Shown here piece by piece: positions 16,147-23,827 of a stretch of 64,000 nt of DNA (position 1 is the first letter of the stretch; each line of letters begins with the position of its first letter). A program made the translations under genes and the position numbers. This DNA comes from Clostridiales bacterium (GTDB taxonomy: Bacteria; Bacillota; Clostridia; Peptostreptococcales; Acidaminobacteraceae): positions 30,587 to 94,586 of the forward strand of contig JAEIOD010000022.1 in NCBI GenBank assembly GCA_016342415.1. Reading direction: 5' to 3'. The notes beneath the pieces were generated by a model, which made no database searches, had not been told where the DNA came from, and saw nothing but the letters and a program-made list of their open reading frames with translations.

Positions 16147-17316
16147 ATGTTAAATGAAATCATATCAAATAATGTCTTATGGTTGGTGATGATTACAGTC
16201 AATGTTTTACTGGGTGGTCTTTCACTTGTATTACCCAAGAAGCAGGTTTTAGGAATCAACTATGAAGACTACTTAAATCATTCTTATAAAGTAAAAGGCA
16301 TTTTGCTGCATCATATAAGAACGGCAGTTTCAGCACTGAGCATTGTTTCATTATTGTGGCTTGTGATTCCTGGAAATTCAATAAGAGAGTGGTATTTCTA
16401 TGTGTTGACTGTATGTACTGTGTTTCATATAGTCTATGCAATTAGATATGAAATACTGATCAATAAAAAAGTAAAAACCGCTATTTATAAATCGGAGTTT
16501 TCTGGTTTGTATTTAGCTTATGATAATTTGGATACAAAATATTCGGATATGACTGTTAAAAATGGTATGCGTACTGAAAAGACACTGTCGCCTGAGGTGA
16601 TAAGATACTTTGGTACATATAACAGTGAAACGATTAAAACGTTTCATGAGATATTTGCGCCGTCGTCATTTTTATATGAACATACCGCAGCGTATAAAAA
16701 GGACTACCAAAAAGAGTTTAACGGCAGTCCGTGTGAGTATAAATCAAAATCAGGATCATACTATTTACCATATGAGTTTATTGAGTTGTTTCAGCAGACA
16801 CCTCATCAAAGTGAATGGTCTTTGGAGATTCTCAAACTACTAAACTGTGATCATCAGACCATAGATAACTTAGTGTTATTACTGGCATCCGTACGTCTTA
16901 TGGGCCAACAACAAGAACTATTCACTGTAGAGTTTCTTATGGCATTAAATCCATACTTCATGACTATTGCAAACGAAGAGGTTATTAAGGTGAAAATCCC
17001 ATCAAGAATTGTTAGGGAAAACAAGTTGCTAAGAGAGCTTCACCACTATATTTTAATGACTCTTGAAAGAGACAACAGTATTAGATTTTTTAGAGAAGCC
17101 ATCAACCTTTATAAGTCTTTCTTTAATGCTCACGGGTATATGAGTCATCAAGAGTGTATGGTATATGTGAATTATCTGATGGATCAGTCAAAAGTACTCG
17201 AAAATGAACGTATTGGAAAGTTCATATCAGAATTCTGTGAGGCGTATATCAATAATAACAGTTATAGAGAAAACAATGAACAAACAGAAGAAGTGTTGTA
17301 TGAAAGGGTCGTATGA
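16147..17316 (+). CDS. Unknown membrane protein, paralogue of the preceding gene
   Basis: The 389-residue protein has N-terminal membrane helices (about 8-30, 55-75, 85-105) and a soluble domain with the same landmarks as its neighbour: VLGINYEDYL, SGLYLAYDNLD, LSPEVIRYF and FHEIFAPSSFLY. No catalytic motif is evident. The C-terminus is Glu/Asn-rich. ATG 16147 is preferred because GGGAAGAG precedes it; the longer in-frame version from 16108 starts with a Trp-rich stretch untypical of its family. It ends 76 bp before the LytTR regulator at 17393 with no terminator between, so the two are probably co-transcribed. Confidence 0.65.
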   Translation: MLNEIISNNVLWLVMITVNVLLGGLSLVLPKKQVLGINYEDYLNHSYKVKGILLHHIRTAVSALSIVSLLWLVIPGNSIREWYFYVLTVCTVFHIVYAIRYEILINKKVKTAIYKSEFSGLYLAYDNLDTKYSDMTVKNGMRTEKTLSPEVIRYFGTYNSETIKTFHEIFAPSSFLYEHTAAYKKDYQKEFNGSPCEYKSKSGSYYLPYEFIELFQQTPHQSEWSLEILKLLNCDHQTIDNLVLLLASVRLMGQQQELFTVEFLMALNPYFMTIANEEVIKVKIPSRIVRENKLLRELHHYILMTLERDNSIRFFREAINLYKSFFNAHGYMSHQECMVYVNYLMDQSKVLENERIGKFISEFCEAYINNNSYRENNEQTEEVLYERVV

Positions 17317-17392
17317 TAAAGTAGAACTAGAGTTAAATGATTTAAAGCATTAAATAGAGAAAGTTAATTCAAGAATGAATTAAGAGGAGTTT

Positions 17393-18124
17393 ATGTTTAG
17401 GGTACTGATCTTAGAAGATGATGTTTTTACATTGGAGAAGTATAAAAAAATAGTTGATGAAACCTTTTTCGGTTGTGATGTTTATACAGCAACAAATGGT
17501 GTTCAAGCATTGAAAGTAGCAGCAAACCATTCACTTGATTTGATGCTTACTGATATTGTTCTGAAAAACAATGAGATAGGATTAAGTGTAGTCAATCAGA
17601 TTAAAAATATCCAGCCAGAAATGGATGTCATTGTTATTACTGCAAATAGCGATTATTTAAAAGAGTCTTTGACGTTGAATCCGTACTATTATTTTATGAA
17701 ACCGATAGATGAATTGTTTCTTTCTAAAAAGCTAAATGAATGGCTGCTGCTTAAAAAGAAAGTGACTGATCAGGCATTTAAAACACTAACTTTAGTACTT
17801 GATGATGAGGTTGTCATTGTACCTTTAAAGCATATTTATTATTTTGAAAAGAAATCCAGATATATTAAGGTTAAAACACTCAATAAGTCTTTTACTGTAA
17901 AAGGGTCACTTAAAGATACTTTTTCTAAACTGGACAATCGATTTTGTGTGAGTCATCAATCTTTTATTGTTAATAAAACAAAAATAAGTGATGTATCAAT
18001 TCAAGAAGATAGAAATCGCACCATACGATTTAAAGACTTGAAAGATGAAGTACCACTGAGTCGTTACAAGGCTAAAGAGTTTTTTATGAACCTTTTAGAG
18101 TTCTCGGAAGATGATGAGTTTTAA
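17393..18124 (+). CDS. LytTR-family response regulator (canonical receiver)
   Basis: The 243-residue protein is a paralogue of that at 12279. The receiver has E8-D9-D10, phospho-acceptor D54 (LMLTDIVL) and K in YYFMKPI. The LytTR domain covers about 132-238 (IYYFEKKSRYIKVKTL, VSHQSFIVNKTKI, PLSRYKAKEFF). It is likely co-transcribed with the membrane protein at 16147. A GAGGAG RBS precedes ATG 17393. No cognate kinase is seen. This and its paralogue are the best candidates for the phosphorylation-responsive regulators of the TGGCTAAAT-type promoters. Confidence 0.92.
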   Translation: MFRVLILEDDVFTLEKYKKIVDETFFGCDVYTATNGVQALKVAANHSLDLMLTDIVLKNNEIGLSVVNQIKNIQPEMDVIVITANSDYLKESLTLNPYYYFMKPIDELFLSKKLNEWLLLKKKVTDQAFKTLTLVLDDEVVIVPLKHIYYFEKKSRYIKVKTLNKSFTVKGSLKDTFSKLDNRFCVSHQSFIVNKTKISDVSIQEDRNRTIRFKDLKDEVPLSRYKAKEFFMNLLEFSEDDEF

Positions 18125-18148
18125 TGTAAATACTCTATAAATGATAAT

Positions 18149-18193
18149 GAGTTAAGTCAGCTTATTTTTAAGCGGACTTAGCTCTTTTATTTT
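18149..18193 (+). terminator. Terminator of the LytTR gene
   Basis: GAGTTAAGTC (18149-18158) pairs with GACTTAGCTC (18175-18184), extended inward by GCTTA/TAAGC, then TTTTATTTT. The 3' arm is also the left end of the 150-bp direct repeat. Confidence 0.8.
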
Positions 18194-18325
18194 ATCAAAT
18201 TTCCAATTGCTTAATTACTATAAAATGGAACTATAAGGTTTAGGCTAAAGAGTAGTCTCAATTGTCTAAGTATGCATCTATATGGCTAATTACGAGAGTA
18301 TCGTTAAATAAGAGTTGATTAATGA
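18176..18325 (+). repeat. 150-bp direct repeat, copy 1
   Basis: This block aligns without gaps to 19571-19720 (constant offset of 1395 bp) with about 11 mismatches by eye, roughly 93% identity. It contains TATAAAAT, a triple LytTR-type box and the start of a promoter. The two copies flank a secreted-protein gene and a small membrane-protein gene. Confidence 0.85.
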
Positions 18326-18379
18326 ATAGAATAGATGTTTGAGCATAGACTCTCTGATCAATCAGAGAGTCTATATTTT
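18242..18379 (+). promoter_or_regulatory. Tandem LytTR-type box and promoter running straight into a terminator (site 3)
   Basis: Boxes AGGCTAAAG (18242), TGTCTAAGT (18263) and TGGCTAATT (18283) are followed by TTAAAT (18304-18309), a 17-bp spacer and TAGAAT (18327-18332). About 6-10 bp after the predicted start lies a perfect 14-bp stem (18345-18358 / 18361-18374) and ATTTTG. The transcript would be only about 40 nt and no gene is served directly. The gene at 18589 must have another promoter, for example near TATATAATAT at 18440. Confidence 0.6.
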
Positions 18380-18588
18380 GAAATAAAAGATTTATAGAAA
18401 AATTGTTCTTAAGGTGTAAGATTTTATGATTTCAATCGTTTATATAATATAGGGATTTGGAATAAGTATTAAAACTCATGATACTTAATACCTTTTTTCA
18501 GATTTAAGAAGGCAACACTAAATCTGGTCAAATATAAAAAAAAATTTGATTACCATATTTAGATAAACGATTGAACTAGGGGTGAAAG

Positions 18589-19224
18589 ATGAAAAGAGCA
18601 ATGACTTTAATGATGGTTATCACAATACTATTTACAGCTACGATTCCAGCGTTTGCGGAAAATCAAACCAGTCCAGCAGGACTAGTAAGAGAAGATGAGA
18701 GAATAAACATTGACGACTTAGTAGACTATATGAGTGATGATGGTATAACTACAAGATCTAACAGATTTAGATATTATTATACAGAAACACCGTATTCTTA
18801 TCATACAACAAGTATTGCAACTGAAGAGGATATTGATGCAGCTATTGAGTTGGCAAGTAGAGAACTTAATATTGCAGTCTTCTTCTTAGGAGGAGCAGTT
18901 GGCAAGGTTGCCGTAAAAGCAGCACTATCAAATGTTGCGAAAAATGAACTTAAAAGAATAGTCATTAAACAAGCCAAAATTGCTTCTGGTATTGCCGTGA
19001 CACATCTCTTTATTTCTGAAGGAATGAATTATCTAAGATTTAAAGCTGTAAAATCTAAAATTAGCAAGAAGACAAAAACGAAGTGGCGAGAAAACCTAGC
19101 GACGGGTCGAGTGGATGCTGTCAGTGAATGGGTAACATATAAAAGAGTTAACTATTACCGTGAAGGACCGAATTCATCTTGGATTAGCAATGGCACAACA
19201 TATGATACGATAAGGATTAGATAA
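18589..19224 (+). CDS. Secreted protein of unknown function (211 aa)
   Basis: It has a clear signal peptide (M-K-R-A-M-T-L-M-M-V then a hydrophobic core, cleavage after A-F-A near residue 23). The mature part contains a Tyr-rich stretch (about 60-75), a Gly/Ala/Val amphipathic or hydrophobic segment near 100-120 and a basic region (155-170), ending in a Tyr/Ser/Asn-rich tail. I recognise no family. A 56-residue membrane protein starts 2 bp after its stop. The pair resembles a secreted effector with a membrane partner or immunity protein, but nothing in the sequence proves that. The RBS is GGGGTGA. Confidence 0.65.
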   Translation: MKRAMTLMMVITILFTATIPAFAENQTSPAGLVREDERINIDDLVDYMSDDGITTRSNRFRYYYTETPYSYHTTSIATEEDIDAAIELASRELNIAVFFLGGAVGKVAVKAALSNVAKNELKRIVIKQAKIASGIAVTHLFISEGMNYLRFKAVKSKISKKTKTKWRENLATGRVDAVSEWVTYKRVNYYREGPNSSWISNGTTYDTIRIR

Positions 19225-19225
19225 T

Positions 19226-19396
19226 ATGTTAGAAAAGAAAACCATAAAATATTATGTACTCTATTTTGTGATTTATGCAGTATTGGCTTTGTTATACATG
19301 TGGATTAGAAGATATAATAACTACTTGGCATTTGCATATGCTATTTCGGTTATATGTATAATAATTTACATGGTGAGGAAGTATTTAAAGGATTAG
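19226..19396 (+). CDS. Small two-helix membrane protein (56 aa)
   Basis: The frame runs from ATG 19226 to TAG 19396, 56 residues, with AAGGA (19212-19216) about 9 bp upstream. Two hydrophobic segments (about 9-26 and 34-50) are separated by R-R-Y-N-N-Y; the ends are basic (L-E-K-K, V-R-K-Y-L-K-D). Its start is 2 bp after the stop of the secreted-protein gene, which implies translational coupling. It is followed by a terminator. Size and topology fit an immunity or accessory membrane peptide (inference from position only). Confidence 0.6.
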   Translation: MLEKKTIKYYVLYFVIYAVLALLYMWIRRYNNYLAFAYAISVICIIIYMVRKYLKD

Positions 19397-19451
19397 GAAA
19401 TAGGTTAAAAAGCTGTACGAATACAAGTAAACAAACACAATAACATTAAGA

Positions 19452-19497
19452 AACATGTCAGAAACAAGGGAAGCTCTGTTGTTCTGACATGTTTTAT
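19452..19497 (+). terminator. Terminator after the secreted/membrane pair
   Basis: A perfect 12-bp stem AACATGTCAGAA (19452-19463) / TTCTGACATGTT (19482-19493) is followed by TTATTCT. Confidence 0.75.
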
Positions 19498-19570
19498 TCT
19501 TTATTAAACAATATTAAGAAGGATTTGATCTTTCTTAGGTATTTCTTTAATCAAAATTCTGAAACAAGTT

Positions 19571-19720
19571 ACTTAGTTCTTTTATTTTATCAAATTTCCA
19601 ATTGGTTAATTTCTATAAAATGTAACTATGAGGTTTAGGTTAAAGAACAGTCTCAATTGTCTAAATATGCATCTATATGGCTAATTACGACAGTATCGTT
19701 AAATTAGAGTTGATTAATGG
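19571..19720 (+). repeat. 150-bp direct repeat, copy 2
   Basis: This is the counterpart of 18176-18325 (about 93% identical, no gaps). In this copy the promoter drives a real gene, the LytTR protein at 19756. The left end corresponds to the 3' arm of the terminator of the 17393 gene, so a block starting in that terminator was copied. Confidence 0.85.
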
Positions 19721-19727
19721 TTATGCT
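19637..19727 (+). promoter_or_regulatory. Tandem LytTR-type box and promoter (site 4)
   Basis: AGGTTAAAG (19637), TGTCTAAAT (19658) and TGGCTAATT (19678) are spaced 21 and 20 bp. They are followed by TTAAAT (19699-19704) and TATGCT (19722-19727) with a 17-bp spacer. The target is the pseudo-receiver LytTR gene at 19756. Confidence 0.75.
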
Positions 19728-19755
19728 TGTCTTGCGTATTTGTGGAGGAGATTTT

Positions 19756-20514
19756 ATGGAAATACTAATTATTTCATCAAAAGAGAATGCTCACAAGATA
19801 ATAAATGATGCCTTATCTAATTTAAACTTTGAAGTTGAAGTAGAAAATTTAAATGATGAGAATGAAAAAGATTTTAATTTTAATAAAAACTACAGTTTGG
19901 TTTTTATTAATGATGAGGATTTTTTCAATTACTCATATCATTTTAAAGCATTTGTTTTCAGTCATTTATTAAGAACTAAAACGCCAACAATGGTTTTCTT
20001 AGACGATAAGAAAAGGGTTGATGTTTTCTGTGGCTTAAATTTGATGGATTATTTCTTTACTCCAGTGGATTGGCAAAGAGTTAATTTAAGAATGAAGGTA
20101 GTTGAACAGGATAAAAAGAATAGTATTGCTAAATTAGCTGAAGACTCTATTCCTAATAAGTATGTGATAAAAACAAAAGGTGAAGTACTTCTGCTGGATT
20201 ATGATCAAATTAGATTTTTTGAAAAGGAAGGTAAAAAACTGTATGTCCACCTTTTAGACCAAACCGTTACTGTAAATGAAAGTGTTAAAGCTCTAATGAC
20301 AAAAATTCCCAAGTCTTTTGTGAGAGTTCACAATTCTTATGTCGTTAATACAAAATACATTTCAAAAATAGTTGAGGTCGGTAATCGATCATATCAAGTG
20401 ATATTCGAGAACTTTGATAAAGTGGCCTATATGAGTAGATATAGATCCGATGCTTTATTAAAAGACTATTATAAGTTAGACAATAAAGACGTTGTTAAAG
20501 TTGTGAATATATAA
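19756..20514 (+). CDS. LytTR transcription factor with pseudo-receiver domain
   Basis: The 252-residue protein is a paralogue of those at 4195 and 5546. The receiver-like part (1-118) starts M-E-I-L-I-I-S-S-K-E-N, without the acidic pair. It has V-F-I-N-D-E-D-F at the acceptor strand and TP instead of KP (YFFTPVDW). The LytTR domain spans about 138-245 (IRFFEKEGKKLYVHLLD, FVRVHNSYVVNTKYI, MSRYRSDALL). ATG 19756 follows GGAGGAG; the longer in-frame start at 19717 precedes the RBS. The gene is preceded by a triple TGGCTAAAT-type box, so it is itself a predicted target of the LytTR network. Confidence 0.87.
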   Translation: MEILIISSKENAHKIINDALSNLNFEVEVENLNDENEKDFNFNKNYSLVFINDEDFFNYSYHFKAFVFSHLLRTKTPTMVFLDDKKRVDVFCGLNLMDYFFTPVDWQRVNLRMKVVEQDKKNSIAKLAEDSIPNKYVIKTKGEVLLLDYDQIRFFEKEGKKLYVHLLDQTVTVNESVKALMTKIPKSFVRVHNSYVVNTKYISKIVEVGNRSYQVIFENFDKVAYMSRYRSDALLKDYYKLDNKDVVKVVNI

Positions 20515-20561
20515 AATAATTACAAAGGTTAAATAACATAATCACAAGCAAATTAGTTAAT

Positions 20562-20592
20562 AAAACACTGTCATTTTTGGTAGTGTTTTTAT
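20562..20592 (+). terminator. Terminator of the LytTR gene
   Basis: AAAACACT (20562-20569) pairs with AGTGTTTT (20582-20589), with a T run at the end. Confidence 0.75.
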
Positions 20593-20731
20593 TTGAATAA
20601 ATAACATCAACTATTGTTCTAAGACATGGAGTGCTAAGGTGTTTGAAAATACTTGTGTTGTCTATGTTTACAAATAACTGTTGGGAAACAAATCGGCTCT
20701 ATTATGTGATAGTTTGAAAGTGGGAGGTATT

Positions 20732-22465
20732 ATGATGAAGAAGATAATGGTATTTATTTTGATGTTAATATTATTGCCAGGCGTTTATGCCGATGAAAAG
20801 GAGTTAACACCGGAAGAAACGAATGTACTAATTGAGGAGTTTGGAGAAGAACTAGAAACGTTTGAAGTTTTGAGTGAGACAGACGGTTATAAGGTTGTCG
20901 GAAAATGGTCTGATGAAATGGGGTATTATGGTTATTACTATGACAAGAATACAAATGAAATGAGGTTTTTAGCTAGAGAATATAATTATGGTGAAATGGT
21001 TGAAGTTAATCCACACTATGCTGTATTTAGAGATTATAAATGGAATATAGCAATTAATCAACGCATACCTATCTTTCCAAGAGATTCAACTGGGATTTAT
21101 AAAAGTACAGGTTCTTTACTAGAACTTGAATTGATTGACAATCAAGCTCTCTATGTAGAAAATGGTACCAGTTATATACCATATGAGTTAATTCTAGATG
21201 CTTATAATTTTGAAAAAATAAACAATGAGTACATAAATGAAGATTATAAAATAAGTTTATCTGGTAATAATATTAAGATGACATCACGAGACAGTGAGTT
21301 GGTGACAGATATAAAAACGAATAAAAAAGGTGATGTGCCTGTAAAAGTTTTCTGTGAAAGTCTTGGACTTGAGGTTTATTGGAATCCGTACTTTAATCTA
21401 ATTCTTTTAGAGGGAGACATAAAACCTATAGAAAAAGAAATCGTTAAGGAGGTTAAGAAATTAAAAGGAAACTTTTTAACGATAGAACATTTGGAAGAGA
21501 ATACACCACTACCTTATGAAATAAAAGATGGTTATGGATTGATGACAGAAACCCTTGAAGCGATTACTAAAAGAGTATCTTCAGAACCAATGATATTTGA
21601 CAAGGGTTATGCGGTTATAAAAGATACTAAGTATGGACTGATTGATCAAGAAGGTCAAATAATCATGGGTCCAACAAAAGAATGGATCAAAGTGCACCCT
21701 GACTTATCACTGACTTACAGAGTAGGCAGTACAGTGACTCATATAACCTCAGATGGAGAGGCTTATGATCTGTCGCTTTTAATAAATGACTTGCTAATCA
21801 ATGAGGGATTAATTATAGATCAGTATAACAACCGAATATATGATACAGATATGAAGTTGTTATATGAGAAAGATAAGAAATATCCAATTGTAGATGCCAC
21901 AAAAGACAGAGTCATGCTTTGTGATAGTCACGAAACGATGTCTGGTGGTAATTTCGTAGAAGATTATGAAGGTATTAGTGTGATATCATCAGGACTACTG
22001 ACAAGAACTTTGGACCGTGAAATATCATATTATATGAATGATTCATGGAGTTATAGTCTGAAAACAAATGGAAGGTATTTGACCAGTTTTGATTTTGTTT
22101 CAGAAGATATGACTATTGGTATGTTTTTAGGAGATGTTGAAAATTATACGGTTGTTGTAAATGGTTTTGAGTTTGATTTGGAATCAGGCATTTTGCTGGA
22201 AGTAATTGATAATAATTATGTCATTATTGATAGAGGTATTGATTTATTAATGCTTGATAATAACGAGAAAAAGGTGGTATTTTTAAACTCAGGAAAGAGC
22301 AATGATTTAGATGAATTTGATTCGTTTGATGTAGTTCAATATTCATTTTCTGATAATCAATGTTTCTACTATGGAGGTGGTTTTTACTTTGACACCTTAG
22401 ATGAACAAAAATACTTAAAACACATAGATGGCAGATCATTTGATGTCAGTGATTTGGATAATTAA
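20732..22465 (+). CDS. Secreted protein with copper-amine-oxidase-like and WG-like repeats
   Basis: The 577-residue exported protein has a signal peptide (M-M-K-K-I-M-V-F then a hydrophobic core, G-V-Y-A cleavage near 20). Around 140-230 it shows a stalk-type copper amine oxidase N-terminal-like module, with V-P-V-K-V-F-C-E-S-L-G-L-E-V-Y-W-N-P as the second half. At about 290-320 there is a WG/KWG-like repeat (Y-A-V-I-K-D-T-K-Y-G-L-I-D-Q-E-G). Both modules are common in Bacillota exoproteins and have no fixed activity. No catalytic residues were identified. GGAGG precedes tandem ATGs at 20732 and 20735. Confidence 0.65.
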   Translation: MMKKIMVFILMLILLPGVYADEKELTPEETNVLIEEFGEELETFEVLSETDGYKVVGKWSDEMGYYGYYYDKNTNEMRFLAREYNYGEMVEVNPHYAVFRDYKWNIAINQRIPIFPRDSTGIYKSTGSLLELELIDNQALYVENGTSYIPYELILDAYNFEKINNEYINEDYKISLSGNNIKMTSRDSELVTDIKTNKKGDVPVKVFCESLGLEVYWNPYFNLILLEGDIKPIEKEIVKEVKKLKGNFLTIEHLEENTPLPYEIKDGYGLMTETLEAITKRVSSEPMIFDKGYAVIKDTKYGLIDQEGQIIMGPTKEWIKVHPDLSLTYRVGSTVTHITSDGEAYDLSLLINDLLINEGLIIDQYNNRIYDTDMKLLYEKDKKYPIVDATKDRVMLCDSHETMSGGNFVEDYEGISVISSGLLTRTLDREISYYMNDSWSYSLKTNGRYLTSFDFVSEDMTIGMFLGDVENYTVVVNGFEFDLESGILLEVIDNNYVIIDRGIDLLMLDNNEKKVVFLNSGKSNDLDEFDSFDVVQYSFSDNQCFYYGGGFYFDTLDEQKYLKHIDGRSFDVSDLDN

Positions 22466-22481
22466 AGCAAAATATTGGACG

Positions 22482-22551
22482 TGGCTAAACAAGGTCATAA
22501 TGTGTCTAAATCTGCCATGTTTGTTTTTATAATAATGAGAGTAATTATAAT
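22482..22551 (+). promoter_or_regulatory. Tandem LytTR-type box and promoter (site 5)
   Basis: TGGCTAAAC (22482) and TGTCTAAAT (22503) have period 21. TATAAT (22546-22551) begins exactly 43 bp after the second repeat, with a T-rich -35 region (22521-22528). The predicted start (about 22558) falls within the 5' arm of the following hairpin. Confidence 0.7.
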
Positions 22552-22552
22552 T

Positions 22553-22588
22553 AGTAGTGAACCTGATATAGGTCACTACTTTTTTTTA
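22553..22588 (+). terminator. Terminator of the gene at 20732, overlapped by a promoter
   Basis: AGTAGTG (22553-22559) pairs with CACTACT (22574-22580), with an inner ACC/GGT, followed by eight Ts. RNA starting near 22558 would lack the 5' arm and so should pass through, whereas read-through from upstream would stop. Confidence 0.7.
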
Positions 22589-22720
22589 TGGAACTTTTTT
22601 ATGAAATGAAGTTATTCCAAGCTTTGTATAGTTATTTTTAAGAATCTGAGTGAGTCTTTTTATTGATGAAAAGAAAATTGAATTTTCTTTAATACACTTA
22701 TTTATAACTATATATGCTTA

Positions 22721-22790
22721 TGGCTAAATATGCACCTATATGGCTAATTAAGCAATGTTGTAGTTTTGAATTGGTCATACATGGTAATTT
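22721..22790 (+). promoter_or_regulatory. Tandem LytTR-type box and promoter of the exopolysaccharide operon (site 6)
   Basis: TGGCTAAAT (22721) and TGGCTAATT (22741) have period 20. A poor -10 (TAATTT 22785, preceded by TGG) lies 44 bp after the second repeat. ATG of galE is 30 bp further. With site 5 it gives the exopolysaccharide operon two box-bearing promoters. No gene is seen in 22589-22720. Confidence 0.7.
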
Positions 22791-22819
22791 TATTACGGAC
22801 GAAGAATGTGAGGTGCATT

Positions 22820-23827
22820 ATGAATATATTGGTTACAGGTGGTGCTGGTTATATAGGGTCACATACTTGTGTGGAACTTCTTAATAACAATCACAATGTG
22901 ATTGTTGTAGATAACTTATCCAATTCAAAAAAAGAAGCCATTAATCGAGTAGAAGCCATTACAAATAAAAAAGTAAAGTTCTATGAAATAGATATATTGG
23001 ATAAAAGAGGGTTAGACTTGGTTTTTAAGTCAAACACCATTGATGCAGTGATTCACTTTGCGGGTTTAAAAGCAGTAGGTGAATCAGTAGAGGAGCCACT
23101 TAAGTATTATCAAAACAACATTACAGGTACATTGGTGCTAATGGATATCATGAAAAGACACAATGTCAAAAAAATTGTATTTTCCTCTTCAGCAACTGTA
23201 TATGGTATGAACAATGTTTCACCACTGACTGAAGAACTACCTCTTAGTACCACCAATCCGTATGGTACGACAAAGATGTATATAGAAAGAATTATAAGAG
23301 ATACATACCAGGCAGATAATGAATGGTCTGGAACTCTCCTTAGATACTTTAATCCTATAGGAGCACATCACTCAGGCACAATCGGTGAAGATCCAAAAGG
23401 GGTTCCTAATAATCTGATGCCATTTATTACGCAAGTGGCTGTAGGTAAAAGAGAAAAGTTAAGTGTATTTGGTAATGATTATGATACACATGATGGTACA
23501 GGTGTAAGAGATTACATCCATGTGGTAGATTTGGCTAAAGGCCATTTAAAGGCTCTAGAATTTACGATGAAGAATAAAACAATAGAGGCAATAAACTTAG
23601 GAACTGGTGTTGGTTACTCGGTACTCGATATGGTTGATACGTTTAGAGTAGCAACCAATACAAAAGTACCATATCAAATAATTGACAGAAGACCTGGCGA
23701 TATAGCAACGTGCTTTGCTGATACAAAAAAAGCAAAAGAATTACTTGATTGGGAAACTGAAAAGAATCTTGCAGACATGTGTAGAGATTCGTGGAGATGG
23801 CAATCGGATAATCCGGAGGGATACTAA
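22820..23827 (+). CDS. galE: UDP-glucose 4-epimerase
   Basis: The 335-residue extended SDR enzyme interconverts UDP-glucose and UDP-galactose (possibly also the N-acetyl forms). It has the NAD loop GGAGYIGSHT, D-N-L-S-N after strand 2, H-F-A-G-L-K-A-V-G-E-S, the catalytic Ser-Ser-Ser-A-T-V-Y-G and Y-G-T-T-K, R-Y-F-N-P-I-G-A-H and R-R-P-G-D. ATG 22820 is preferred; the longer in-frame start at 22766 overlaps the promoter. It is the first gene of the exopolysaccharide operon and supplies a nucleotide sugar. Its stop overlaps the next start. Confidence 0.95.
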   Translation: MNILVTGGAGYIGSHTCVELLNNNHNVIVVDNLSNSKKEAINRVEAITNKKVKFYEIDILDKRGLDLVFKSNTIDAVIHFAGLKAVGESVEEPLKYYQNNITGTLVLMDIMKRHNVKKIVFSSSATVYGMNNVSPLTEELPLSTTNPYGTTKMYIERIIRDTYQADNEWSGTLLRYFNPIGAHHSGTIGEDPKGVPNNLMPFITQVAVGKREKLSVFGNDYDTHDGTGVRDYIHVVDLAKGHLKALEFTMKNKTIEAINLGTGVGYSVLDMVDTFRVATNTKVPYQIIDRRPGDIATCFADTKKAKELLDWETEKNLADMCRDSWRWQSDNPEGY

